Program-made: the position numbers and the translations under genes | NCBI GenBank assembly: GCA_963609725.1 | Contig: CAVDLI010000077.1 | Span: forward strand, 1-7,029 | Source: UBA9732 sp963609725 | GTDB taxonomy: Bacteria > Spirochaetota > Spirochaetia > Sphaerochaetales > Sphaerochaetaceae | Length of the DNA: 7,029 nt | Direction: 5' to 3' | Notes under the pieces: generated by a model | Databases searched by the model: none | Seen by the model: the letters and a program-made list of their open reading frames with translations, nothing else | What the model was told of the DNA's origin: nothing | In this document: positions 1-5,727 of the stretch, piece after piece | Position numbering within the stretch: the first letter of the stretch is position 1 | Layout: every line of letters begins with the position of its first letter

Positions 1-140
1 GTGCAAAGTATGACATTTTAGACAATCTTTCTGTCAGCGCAGCACTTGATTTTGTGAATATGAACAACATCTTTAACGTTAAAGGACAAAATGCTTCAGA
101 CTTCCAGCTTATTTTGGGCGTAACATACAGCCCATTCTAA
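1..140 (+). CDS. C-terminal end of an outer-membrane beta-barrel protein (5' part outside window)
   Basis: The open frame runs from the window edge (first whole codon at 3) to TAA at 138-140 and gives 45 residues. The tail reads FQLILGVTYSPF: alternating hydrophobic and polar residues ending in Phe. This is the pattern of the last strand of a barrel protein, which the BAM complex recognises in diderm bacteria. Earlier residues (SVSAALDFVNMNN) also alternate like a beta strand, and KGQNASD looks like a loop or turn. A hairpin and a terminator follow directly, so this is a true gene end. The family cannot be named from this fragment. A porin-like or other outer-membrane protein is inferred from the C-terminal signature alone. 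Confidence 0.7.
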   Translation, partial: AKYDILDNLSVSAALDFVNMNNIFNVKGQNASDFQLILGVTYSPF

Positions 141-145
141 ACAAC

Positions 146-183
146 TTTTGCCAAACCCATTATCTATGCAGCTTTTGGCAAAA
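146..183. other. Stem-loop just after the barrel gene
   Basis: TTTTGCCAAA (146-155) is perfectly complementary to TTTGGCAAAA (174-183), giving a 10-bp stem with an 18-nt loop. It begins 6 nt after the stop codon. No T run follows, so it is more likely an mRNA 3'-end stabiliser or a repeat-derived hairpin than the terminator itself. A better terminator lies 24 nt further on. Confidence 0.5.
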
Positions 184-206
184 CATCCTTTATGCGTTTG
201 CACATA

Positions 207-241
207 TGAGCCCTCAATCATTGTATTGAAGGGCTCATTTT
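207..241 (+). terminator. Rho-independent terminator of the barrel gene
   Basis: TGAGCCCT (207-214) pairs with AGGGCTCA (230-237). An inner CAAT/ATTG pairing is possible with one bulged A. TTTT follows at 238-241. A GC-rich stem followed by a T run on the + strand fits termination of the gene ending at 140 and separates it from proS. Confidence 0.75.
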
Positions 242-334
242 GATAGAATTGGCATAAAATAAAGCGCTAAATTTTGTTGGCTAATATTTGGTTTTATTCT
301 TAGTTTTGCTCTTATTTTCACATCTAGAGTATTA

Positions 335-359
335 AGGAGTTTTTGCAAAAACCTCTAAG
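335..359 (+). repeat. TTTTTGCAAAA intergenic element, copy 1
   Basis: The centre is the perfect 14-bp palindrome GTTTTTGCAAAAAC (339-352), flanked by AGGA on the left and CTCTAAG on the right. It lies about 80 bases before proS. It aligns over 25 positions with the element directly after proS (2164-2188), with 19 identities. Related copies are at 4042-4071, 4086-4116, 4947-4971 and 6975-6989. It is the only copy not placed at a gene 3' end. Confidence 0.65.
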
Positions 360-375
360 ATGTATTGAGATTTAA

Positions 376-419
376 GACAACTACTAGGAAACTATTGAGA
401 AATTATTAGAACCATAACA
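376..419 (+). repeat. 11-nt periodic repeats upstream of proS
   Basis: Four successive 11-mers share a GRAAAYTATTA-like pattern: GACAACTACTA, GGAAACTATTG, AGAAATTATTA and GAACCATAACA. They are degenerate but keep exact 11-nt spacing and end just before the Shine-Dalgarno AAGGAG (425-430), so they would lie in the proS leader or promoter. Rotated, the units (such as CTATTGAGAAA) resemble the CATTAAAGRAA units of the clearer array at 5651-5727. This cluster is weaker than that one. Confidence 0.45.
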
Positions 420-438
420 GCCACAAGGAGAATATATT

Positions 439-2163
439 ATGAGAATGAGCGGACTTTTTTCCAAAACACTCAGAGAAGCTCCAAACGGAGCAGACTGCAA
501 AGGTTATGAGTATTTATTGAGAGCCGGTTACATAGACCAGCTTGCAGCAGGAATTTTCTCTCTAATGCCTCTTGGATTTAGATCAATCCAAAAAATATCT
601 GCAATAGTAAGAGAAGAAATGAACGCACTTGGAGCACAAGAAATACTCATGCCAGTAGTCAACCCCGGAGACCTTTGGAAAGAAACAGGACGTTTTTACA
701 GCATAGACAGAGAAATGAGCCGTTTTAAGGACCGCAACGACCGTGACATGTGTCTGGCAATGACACACGAAGAATGTGCAACAGACCTTGGAAGAAATGT
801 AATAGACTCTTACAAAAGACTTCCTCTTTTAGTTTATCAACTTCAAACAAAATGGAGAGATGACCCACGTCCAAGAGCCGGACTCATAAGAGTAAGAGAA
901 TTCACAATGAAAGACAGCTACAGTTTTGACAAAGACCAAGAAGGTCTTGAAAAAGTGTACAAAGCTCATTATGACGCTTACTTTAGAATATACAAAAGAT
1001 GTGGACTTCCTGTAATTGCGGTAGGAAGTGATAGCGGAATGATGGGAGGAAAAGTCTCTCACGAATACATGTATCTTTCTCCAATTGGAGAAGACACAAT
1101 TATAACCTGCCCACACTGTCATTACACAGCAAACCGCCAAGTTGCAACATTCCAAAAAGACTATTATCCACAAGAGCCAAAAGCAAAAGAACTTATTGCA
1201 ACACCGCACGCAAAAACAATTGAAGAACTCTGTGCTTTTCTCAATATTCCAAAAACACAAACAGCAAAAGCTCTCTTTATGGTTGGTTCTTTCATTGACG
1301 ATACAAACGGAGAAGAAAAAGACAAACTAATAGTAGGCATTATTCGTGGAGACATGGAAATTGAAGAAAACAAACTTCAAAATGCAGCAAAAGCAAACTC
1401 TCTAAGACCTGCACACGAAGACGAAATTAGAGATGCCGGCATGGTCCCAGGTTTTGGATCTCCAATTGGAGCAAAAGAAGGAACAATTGTCATAATTGAT
1501 GACTCTGTTGCAAAATCAAATAATCTAGTAGCCGGAGCAAACAAAGAGGGATACCACTACTTAAATACAAACTTTGGAACAGATTACACAGGCATTGTTG
1601 CAGACATTGCAAGCGCAGCACAAGACTATAAATGCCCAGTTTGTGGCAAACCTCTCAACTCTTCCAAAGGCATTGAAGTTGGCAACATTTTCCAGCTTGG
1701 AACCCGTTACTCAGAAGCCATGAATTGTTACTACCAAGACGAAACCGGCGCACGCAAACCCGTCATCATGGGAAGCTACGGCATTGGAATTGGCCGCCTA
1801 CTTGCTTGTCTTTGTGAAGAATACAACGACGAGAGAGGGCTTAAACTCCCAATTGCAGTCGCCCCGTACCAAGTCCACTTCATTAGCCTAATCAAGGAGA
1901 CCGATACCTCTGAGAAAATCTACCAAGAGCTTCAAAATGCAGGTATAGAAGTACTTTATGACGACAGAAAAGAAACAGCCGGTGTAAAATTTGCAGATGC
2001 TGACTTAATTGGCATTCCAATTAGAATTACTCTTGGCAACAGAAGTTTCAAAGAAGGTAAATGTGAAGTCAAATTAAGAGCGTCTCAAGATGAAACACTT
2101 TCTTTTGATCTTGATAACCTTGTAACAGAAGTCAAAGACCTCATTGCAAAGATTTCAAAATAA
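439..2163 (+). CDS. proS: Prolyl-tRNA synthetase, bacterial type with editing domain
   Basis: This cytoplasmic enzyme charges tRNA-Pro with proline using ATP. At 574 residues it has the usual length of the bacterial form. The class II catalytic core includes the THEE segment (109-112) and motif 2 with WRDDPRPRAGLIRVREF (139-155). Motif 3 is GSYGIGIGRL (445-454). The INS (YbaK-like) trans-editing insertion, which hydrolyses Ala-tRNA-Pro, spans about 223-400, with the conserved AKALF Lys at 277 and GDMEIEENKL at 304-313. The anticodon-binding domain runs from about 472 (AVAPYQVHF) to the end and includes YDDRKETAGVKF. Two CxxC pairs (C224/C227 and C399/C402) flank the insertion. The ATG at 439 is preferred over the one at 445 because AAGGAG (425-430) sits 8 nt ahead of it. 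I see no confident promoter hexamers between 242 and 438. The gene stands alone and converges on the ankyrin gene. Confidence 0.97.
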   Translation: MRMSGLFSKTLREAPNGADCKGYEYLLRAGYIDQLAAGIFSLMPLGFRSIQKISAIVREEMNALGAQEILMPVVNPGDLWKETGRFYSIDREMSRFKDRNDRDMCLAMTHEECATDLGRNVIDSYKRLPLLVYQLQTKWRDDPRPRAGLIRVREFTMKDSYSFDKDQEGLEKVYKAHYDAYFRIYKRCGLPVIAVGSDSGMMGGKVSHEYMYLSPIGEDTIITCPHCHYTANRQVATFQKDYYPQEPKAKELIATPHAKTIEELCAFLNIPKTQTAKALFMVGSFIDDTNGEEKDKLIVGIIRGDMEIEENKLQNAAKANSLRPAHEDEIRDAGMVPGFGSPIGAKEGTIVIIDDSVAKSNNLVAGANKEGYHYLNTNFGTDYTGIVADIASAAQDYKCPVCGKPLNSSKGIEVGNIFQLGTRYSEAMNCYYQDETGARKPVIMGSYGIGIGRLLACLCEEYNDERGLKLPIAVAPYQVHFISLIKETDTSEKIYQELQNAGIEVLYDDRKETAGVKFADADLIGIPIRITLGNRSFKEGKCEVKLRASQDETLSFDLDNLVTEVKDLIAKISK

Positions 2164-2188
2164 AGAGACTTTTGCAAAAACTTCTAAA
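2164..2188 (+). repeat. TTTTTGCAAAA intergenic element, copy 2
   Basis: It starts at the first base after the proS stop: AGAGA, then CTTTTGCAAAAAC, then TTCTAAA. The core TTTTGCAAAA (2170-2179) is palindromic. It aligns with copy 1 upstream of proS, so proS is bracketed by two copies in the same orientation. Confidence 0.6.
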
Positions 2189-2198
2189 TTACTAAAAT

Positions 2199-2229
2199 AC
2201 AACTTGGGCTGAATTAAAGCCCAAGTTGT
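2199..2229. terminator. Shared bidirectional terminator of proS and the ankyrin gene
   Basis: ACAACTTGGGCT (2199-2210) pairs perfectly with AGCCCAAGTTGT (2218-2229) around a 7-nt loop. On + the stem is followed by TTTAAG; on - it is followed by ATTTTAG. The ankyrin stop codon (2214-2216) lies in the loop, and its last codons (Gln-Leu-Gly-Leu) make one arm. The hairpin can therefore serve both convergent transcripts. The T runs are short, so efficiency is uncertain. Confidence 0.75.
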
Positions 2230-2723
2230 TTAAGAATAGTGATTATGTATGCGCGTTTTTCACGTCGTGCATATTCCATAACATTATGCCCTTGCCAGTC
2301 GCAAATGTTTATATCTGCACCACACGAAAGTAATTCTGAAAAAATCCTAGTATTATCGTTTGCTTGAACTGCCATAATAAGAGGTGTTTCTCCAAGATAA
2401 TTTCTTGCATTGATATCAGCCCCTGCATCAATAAGAGCTTCTATAATTTTTGGATTTGAACACTTGTTAGCAGCAAGATGCAACGCATTTGACCTATACT
2501 TTGGCTCTACAGCGTGAATGTTTGCACCATCATGAAGCAATGCTTTTAGTACGACCACATGAGTGTTGTATTGAGAAGCAAGCATTAGAGGACTCATACC
2601 CCAATCGTTTACACAGTTGACATCAGCACCCATCTTAACAAGTTCATGAATCTCCTTAGCTTTTGTTGCAGACACAGCTGCAGCAAGAAGTTTCTTGTTC
2701 AACGTTTTTTGCTTATTTGTCAT
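2214..2723 (-). CDS. Ankyrin-repeat protein
   Basis: This is a 169-residue protein made almost wholly of ankyrin repeats, a fold that mediates protein-protein binding. Repeats lie at about 8-40 (ending MGADVNCVND), 41-75 (WGMSPLMLASQ, DGANIHAVE), 76-109 (SNALHLAA, AGADINARN) and 110-142 (GETPLIMAVQ, CGADINICD). A shorter C-terminal cap runs from 143 to 169 (GHNVMEYARREKRA). The TPLMLA and GADIN signatures are clear. No signal peptide, membrane span or catalytic domain is visible, so it is probably cytoplasmic with an unknown partner. On the - strand AAGGTGG lies a few bases before the ATG and supports this start. A weak promoter (TTGAAA at 2846-2851, 17-nt spacer, GAAAAT at 2823-2828) is possible. 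It is convergent with proS and divergent from add; neither neighbour reveals its partner. Confidence 0.93.
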   Translation of the reverse strand: MTNKQKTLNKKLLAAAVSATKAKEIHELVKMGADVNCVNDWGMSPLMLASQYNTHVVVLKALLHDGANIHAVEPKYRSNALHLAANKCSNPKIIEALIDAGADINARNYLGETPLIMAVQANDNTRIFSELLSCGADINICDWQGHNVMEYARREKRAYIITILKQLGL

Positions 2724-2744
2724 TTCCCACCTTCTTATCTTTCA

Positions 2745-2777
2745 CTATCAAGGAACTTTTACAAAACATTTCACAAA
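2745..2777 (+). repeat. 11-nt periodic repeats upstream of the ankyrin gene
   Basis: Three contiguous 11-mers on +, each starting with C, are CTATCAAGGAA, CTTTTACAAAA and CATTTCACAAA. Against the consensus CATTAAAGRAA from 5651-5727 they match at roughly 7 to 8 positions of 11. They lie 22-54 bases ahead of the ankyrin start codon (gene on -). AT-rich composition makes chance matches easier, so confidence is moderate. Confidence 0.4.
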
Positions 2778-2882
2778 AGCACTAGCTTTTATATTTTAGC
2801 TATTTCCTCAAGTGCAGTTTTAATTTTCCTTAGCACAACAAATTATTTCAAAAAATCCCAAACGTGTAAACATTTTTATGCT

Positions 2883-2910
2883 TTGTCTTTTTTACTCTTT
2901 ACATTATAAT
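2883..2910 (+). promoter_or_regulatory. Sigma-70-type promoter of add
   Basis: A perfect -10 TATAAT (2905-2910) lies 16 nt after a 4-of-6 -35, TTGTCT (2883-2888). The expected start near 2917 gives a leader of about 28 nt containing the Shine-Dalgarno AAGGAG (2932-2937), 7 nt before the add ATG. This is the best-formed promoter in the window apart from that of the rhomboid gene. Confidence 0.7.
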
Positions 2911-2944
2911 CAATCCAAAGGCTTTTGAAAAAAGGAGAAACAGC

Positions 2945-4036
2945 ATGATACCGCATGACATTATCAAAAAAATTCCAAAAGTTGAACTTCATGACCACTT
3001 AGATGGAGGACTCAGACCTGAAACTGTCATTGAACTTGCAAAAAAACATGATATCTCCATTCCAAGTTACGACCCTAGCGAGCTCAAAGACTGGTTTGAA
3101 CAAGGTTGTAAGCTAAAAAGCCTTTCACTGTATTTAGAAACTTTTGCTGTTACAACAGCTGTGATGCAAACTTATGAAGATTTAGTTCGTACCGCTTATG
3201 AAGCTGTATTGGACTGGAAAAAAGAAAATATTGTTTATGGAGAAATTAGATTTGCTCCAATTCTTCATACAACAAAGGGCCTCTCAATGGCAGAAGTCGT
3301 TCAAGCTGTCTTGGACGGCATGGAGCAAGGAAAAAAAGAAACCGGCATCCATTATGGAGTTATTCTTTGTGCAATGAGAAATCAAAGCCCAAATGTAAGT
3401 CTAGAAGTTGCAAAACTTGCTACAGCTTACAGAGACAGAGGTGTCGTTGGGTTTGACCTTGCTGGAGACGAAAGCGGGTTCCCTCCAAAAAAACACATTG
3501 AAGCTTTCCAGTATATTCGCAACAAGAATTTCAATATTACAATCCATGCAGGAGAAGCGTTTGGACTTGAGTCCATTTGGCAAGCAATTCAAGTATGTGG
3601 TGCGCACAGAATTGGACATGGTACACATCTTATAGACGACATGAGCCTTGATGGTCTTAGAATTGAAGAAATGGGAGATTTAGCACACTTTATTCAAGAC
3701 AAGCGTATTCCACTTGAAATGTGTCTTTCCAGTAATATTGGAACAGGTGCTGCTCAAAGTTTTGGAACACACCCTTTCATTGTATTTTTCCGTAACCACT
3801 TTAGAGTCTTCCTTTGCACAGACAACCGTCTTATGAGCAATACTTCAATGACAAAAGAAATGGAAATTGCTTGCGATAATTTTGGTCTTACTCTTAAGGA
3901 TTTAGAAAGAATTAGCGTAAATGCAATGAAAAGCTCTTTTGTCCATCATGATGAAAAACTCTCAATCATTTATGAAGTAATCAAAAAACAGTTTGCAGAC
4001 CTCAAAAAAGAATTTGGTTACTCTGATTGGAATTAA
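2945..4036 (+). CDS. add: Adenosine deaminase (actinobacterial sequence type)
   Basis: This soluble metal-dependent amidohydrolase converts adenosine and deoxyadenosine to inosine and deoxyinosine in purine salvage. The 363-residue TIM-barrel protein keeps the full metal and catalytic set. The HDH motif is in ELHDHLDGGLRP (H16, H18). HAGE (201-204) contributes a metal His (H201) and the catalytic Glu (E204). RIGHG contains H225, and CTDNRLMS contains metal ligand D293. FDLAGDE (170-176) carries the substrate-loop Gly. The combination of HDHLDGGLRP, TDNRLMS and VNAMKSSF is, as I recall it, that of mycobacterial and streptomycete Add rather than the E. coli or mammalian TDDP form; N294 takes the place of the second Asp. 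Length also fits that group (about 365). The start is fixed by AAGGAG 7 nt upstream and by the promoter. It could in principle act on a related purine, but the motif set favours adenosine. Confidence 0.93.
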   Translation: MIPHDIIKKIPKVELHDHLDGGLRPETVIELAKKHDISIPSYDPSELKDWFEQGCKLKSLSLYLETFAVTTAVMQTYEDLVRTAYEAVLDWKKENIVYGEIRFAPILHTTKGLSMAEVVQAVLDGMEQGKKETGIHYGVILCAMRNQSPNVSLEVAKLATAYRDRGVVGFDLAGDESGFPPKKHIEAFQYIRNKNFNITIHAGEAFGLESIWQAIQVCGAHRIGHGTHLIDDMSLDGLRIEEMGDLAHFIQDKRIPLEMCLSSNIGTGAAQSFGTHPFIVFFRNHFRVFLCTDNRLMSNTSMTKEMEIACDNFGLTLKDLERISVNAMKSSFVHHDEKLSIIYEVIKKQFADLKKEFGYSDWN

Positions 4037-4041
4037 AAACA

Positions 4042-4071
4042 AAGAGAGGTTTGCAATTCCAAACCTCTCTT
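4042..4071. terminator. Hairpin between add and the exported-protein gene (first of two)
   Basis: AAGAGAGGTTTG (4042-4053) pairs perfectly over 12 bp with CAAACCTCTCTT (4060-4071), with a 6-nt loop. It starts 6 nt after the add stop. On - the stem is followed by TGTTTTT, a plausible termination run for the oppositely oriented gene. On + only a TT lies at the stem end. The arms resemble the flanks of the TTTTTGCAAAA element (AGAGG, TTTGCAA, CCTCT). Confidence 0.75.
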
Positions 4072-4085
4072 AAAACTCAATGTGT

Positions 4086-4116
4086 AGAGGTTTTTGCAAA
4101 TTTTGCAAGACCCTCT
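4086..4116. terminator. Second hairpin between add and the exported-protein gene; TTTTTGCAAAA element copy
   Basis: AGAGGTTTTTGCAA (4086-4099) pairs with TTGCAAGACCCTCT (4103-4116) across a 3-nt loop, giving a 14-position stem with one T-C mismatch and one T-G pair. GAGGTTTTTGCAAA here is identical to the sequence after rlmE (6975-6988). It lies 12 nt past the stop of the - strand gene. A weak T-rich stretch (TATTTT) follows on +; none follows on -. It may be an extra terminator or simply a repeat hairpin. Confidence 0.6.
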
Positions 4117-4128
4117 GTATTTTGCTTG

Positions 4129-4821
4129 TTAGAAACTGTAAACGTAGCCAACTCTTGTAGTATATGCCAAGAACATTAGTAAAACTGTAAAGTACTCATC
4201 TAGTCCTCCAACAGTAAAGAAATTAACTGCCGTTTTTCCTTCATTTTCTGAATCTGGAGAGAATAAGACTCCTCCTAAAGGAAGTTCTGTTGCAATATAA
4301 ATACCACTGTGTTTAGCAAAATTAAACTTAATTTTAGCTACAGCATCTAAAGCAACAACTCCAATTTTAGCATCATTGTCAGCTTTTAAGGCTTTGCCTA
4401 AATTTGAATATGCGCCAGAAATTGCGCCACCAACAAAAAAATCAACTTTATTGCCTCTTGTTACATCAAACAACACAGAAAAATTGCCCATGTATGCCAA
4501 CTTAAAAGCAGTTGCAATATAATCTGTAAATTTTGGTTTTGTGGCTTCTTTTTTTGCTTCTTCTTCCATATTATTGTATTCCTTTATATCTTTGGAATAT
4601 GTAATGATAGCAATATTTGGGAAACCACTATAAAAAGTTCCACTAAGTTGCAAACGGCCAATATCATAAGAAACACCAAGATGAGAAAAAAAATAAGAAG
4701 TGCCTCCATAAACACTCCAATTTGATTTTTCTGTTGGAACTGAGCTTACATCTGTCATTTCAGCAAAAACAGAAACACAAATAAACAAGACAACAAGAAT
4801 TGCCAAAATTTTCTTTGTCAT
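4129..4821 (-). CDS. Exported protein, probable outer-membrane beta-barrel
   Basis: I do not recognise the family. The 230-residue product begins with a classic Sec signal peptide: KK at 3-4, hydrophobic core ILAILVVLFICVSVF, and likely cleavage after VFA (A20/E21). Cys15 is a poor lipobox (LFIC, with Ile at -1), so a lipoprotein is unlikely. The mature part alternates aromatic or hydrophobic with polar residues (WSVYGGTSYFF, LQLSGTFYSGF, VDFFVGGAISGAYS, KIKFNFAKHSGIYIA) and ends TTRVGYVYSF, an aromatic-rich terminal strand with the C-terminal Phe expected of a BAM substrate. A charged loop lies at about 77-98. GAGGAG on the - strand 6 nt before the ATG fixes the start. It is convergent with add and lies 143 bases downstream of the rhomboid gene, with its own -10 candidates, so it is probably transcribed separately. 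Confidence 0.85.
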   Translation of the reverse strand: MTKKILAILVVLFICVSVFAEMTDVSSVPTEKSNWSVYGGTSYFFSHLGVSYDIGRLQLSGTFYSGFPNIAIITYSKDIKEYNNMEEEAKKEATKPKFTDYIATAFKLAYMGNFSVLFDVTRGNKVDFFVGGAISGAYSNLGKALKADNDAKIGVVALDAVAKIKFNFAKHSGIYIATELPLGGVLFSPDSENEGKTAVNFFTVGGLDEYFTVLLMFLAYTTRVGYVYSF

Positions 4822-4843
4822 AAAAAACTCCTCTTTTTCTTTT

Positions 4844-4865
4844 CCTTTAAGAAACTTTCAAAACT
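4844..4865 (+). repeat. Two 11-nt repeat units upstream of the exported-protein gene
   Basis: CCTTTAAGAAA (4844-4854) matches the rhomboid-array unit CCTTAAAGAAA at 10 of 11 positions. The adjoining CTTTCAAAACT (4855-4865) matches CATTAAAGACT at 8 of 11. They sit in the likely 5' leader of the - strand gene, 22-44 bases before its start codon. Confidence 0.5.
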
Positions 4866-4883
4866 TATATAGCTTCGTAAGTC

Positions 4884-4907
4884 ATTATACAGCATAAATC
4901 AATTATA
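4884..4907 (-). promoter_or_regulatory. Candidate promoter(s) of the exported-protein gene
   Basis: Read on -, two perfect TATAAT hexamers occur, at 4902-4907 and 4884-4889, the nearer one 62 bases from the start codon. Neither has a strong -35 at proper spacing (for the upstream one, TTGTAT at 4923-4928 with 15 nt; for the downstream one, TTATGT at 4908-4913 with 18 nt). One or both may act as the -10. Their presence suggests transcription separate from the rhomboid gene. Confidence 0.45.
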
Positions 4908-4946
4908 ACATAAAAAATTTCAATACAAGGAAATCGGCCTAAAAAA

Positions 4947-4971
4947 AGAGAAATTTGCAAGCCTTTAGAGG
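4947..4971. repeat. Degenerate TTTGCAA element at the rhomboid 3' end
   Basis: AGAG, AAATTTGCAA, then GCCTTTAGAGG keeps the flank-core-flank order of the intergenic element but is diverged and does not fold into a convincing stem. It overlaps the rhomboid stop (4965-4967) and last codon. A run of seven T on - (4941-4947) follows it and could help termination, though no good stem precedes it. Confidence 0.35.
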
Positions 4972-5618
4972 TTTTCTTTCCAGACTTTAATTGGGTTAAG
5001 TCTAAAGCGCACAAGGCAGTAAATCCATGCAACAGCTATACTTGAAAGATGAATTAAGTGTGCAACTCCCCCTTGCAAGCCCATTACTTGGTCAAAAATT
5101 TCAATGGCAATAAAGAGCATAACAGCAATTGGCATGCGCATTGGAATAATGAAGAAAAACAATACGCGCGCTTGAGGAAACAGCACTGCAGAAAGAAAAA
5201 GTAGCGCATAAATTGAGCCCGATGCCCCAACAATCACAGCTGCAAGTGTCCCTTGGAGCATATAAAAAAGATAGCTTATAACTCCACCAAGTATTCCGCA
5301 GACAAAATAGAATAACAAAAATTCTCTTGTTCCCACGGCTCTTTCAACAAGCTGTCCAAACATTATGAGTGCCAACATATTAAACAGTAAGTGTGAAAAA
5401 CTTGAATGCACAAACATATATGTTACAAACTGCCATACCCAGCCCATGTTTACACACCCCGGAATAAGAGCCATCCAGTAAATCAAAGGAAGTCCGTTTA
5501 TTCGGATATTTGCATAATTTATTGCCATGTAAATCAATACATTGACAAGTACTAGATACATTGAAGCATTTGAATATGTATATTTGAATTTTTTATTTAG
5601 GAAACTGTCTTTTAACAT
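4965..5618 (-). CDS. Rhomboid-family intramembrane serine protease
   Basis: This 217-residue polytopic inner-membrane protein would cleave transmembrane substrates within the bilayer. Hydrophobic segments lie at about 20-38, 63-90, 99-120, 126-147, 155-175 and 186-203, matching the six-helix bacterial core. Family motifs are HSSFSHLLFNMLALIMFG (71-88, with the oxyanion-hole Asn N80) and VGASGSIYALL, where GASG (131-134) holds nucleophile S133. The last helix has VAHLIHLSS (185-193); by comparison with rhomboids that read AHxAHLGG, H190 is the likely catalytic His and H187 the extra one. The usual Gly-Gly after it is Ser-Ser here, and the later Gly is Ala, so small residues are kept. No Shine-Dalgarno precedes the ATG. 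A promoter places transcription start at the ATG, suggesting a leaderless mRNA. Starting instead at Met20 would remove little but also lacks a ribosome site. Substrate unknown. Confidence 0.93.
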   Translation of the reverse strand: MLKDSFLNKKFKYTYSNASMYLVLVNVLIYMAINYANIRINGLPLIYWMALIPGCVNMGWVWQFVTYMFVHSSFSHLLFNMLALIMFGQLVERAVGTREFLLFYFVCGILGGVISYLFYMLQGTLAAVIVGASGSIYALLFLSAVLFPQARVLFFFIIPMRMPIAVMLFIAIEIFDQVMGLQGGVAHLIHLSSIAVAWIYCLVRFRLNPIKVWKENL

Positions 5619-5624
5619 AATGTA

Positions 5625-5653
5625 AAAATAGAGTTTACATCTATTAAAGTCAA
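5625..5653 (-). promoter_or_regulatory. Promoter of the rhomboid gene, placing +1 at the ATG
   Basis: Read on -, TTGACT (5648-5653, 5 of 6 to TTGACA) is followed by an exact 17-nt spacer and TATTTT (5625-5630, 4 of 6 to TATAAT). Only six bases (TACATT) separate the -10 from the ATG, so the normal initiation distance lands on the A of the start codon. This agrees with the missing Shine-Dalgarno. The -35 overlaps the edge of the 11-nt repeat array. Confidence 0.55.
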
Positions 5654-5727
5654 CAAAGGAACACTAGATGAACATTAAAGAAACATTAAAGGAACCTTAA
5701 AGACTCATTAAAGACTCCTTAAAGAAA
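5651..5727 (+). repeat. Tandem array of seven 11-nt units upstream of the rhomboid promoter
   Basis: Seven back-to-back 11-mers all begin with C: CAACAAAGGAA, CACTAGATGAA, CATTAAAGAAA, CATTAAAGGAA, CCTTAAAGACT, CATTAAAGACT and CCTTAAAGAAA. The consensus is CATTAAAGRAA. The last five are the most alike and the first two have drifted. A shortened unit, CTATTAAAGT (5641-5650), precedes them inside the promoter. The spacing is about one DNA helix turn, so the same face would be presented repeatedly, as in an array of protein-binding sites or a curved upstream region. The array abuts the -35 of the rhomboid gene. Confidence 0.85.

Noticed and set aside
242..438. T-box, riboswitch or clear sigma-70 promoter before proS
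   Set aside because: No T-box-like structure or anticodon specifier is visible, and no hexamer pair with good spacing stands out from the AT-rich background.
829..1260. Long antisense open frame inside proS (143 codons on -)
   Set aside because: It lies wholly within a strongly supported gene, has no ribosome site I can see, and its Phe/Cys/Val-rich product is typical of an antisense shadow.
2783..2802. TAGCT-N10-AGCTA inverted half-sites between the ankyrin gene and add, a possible operator
   Set aside because: Five-base arms in AT-rich DNA are easily found by chance, and they do not overlap a convincing promoter.
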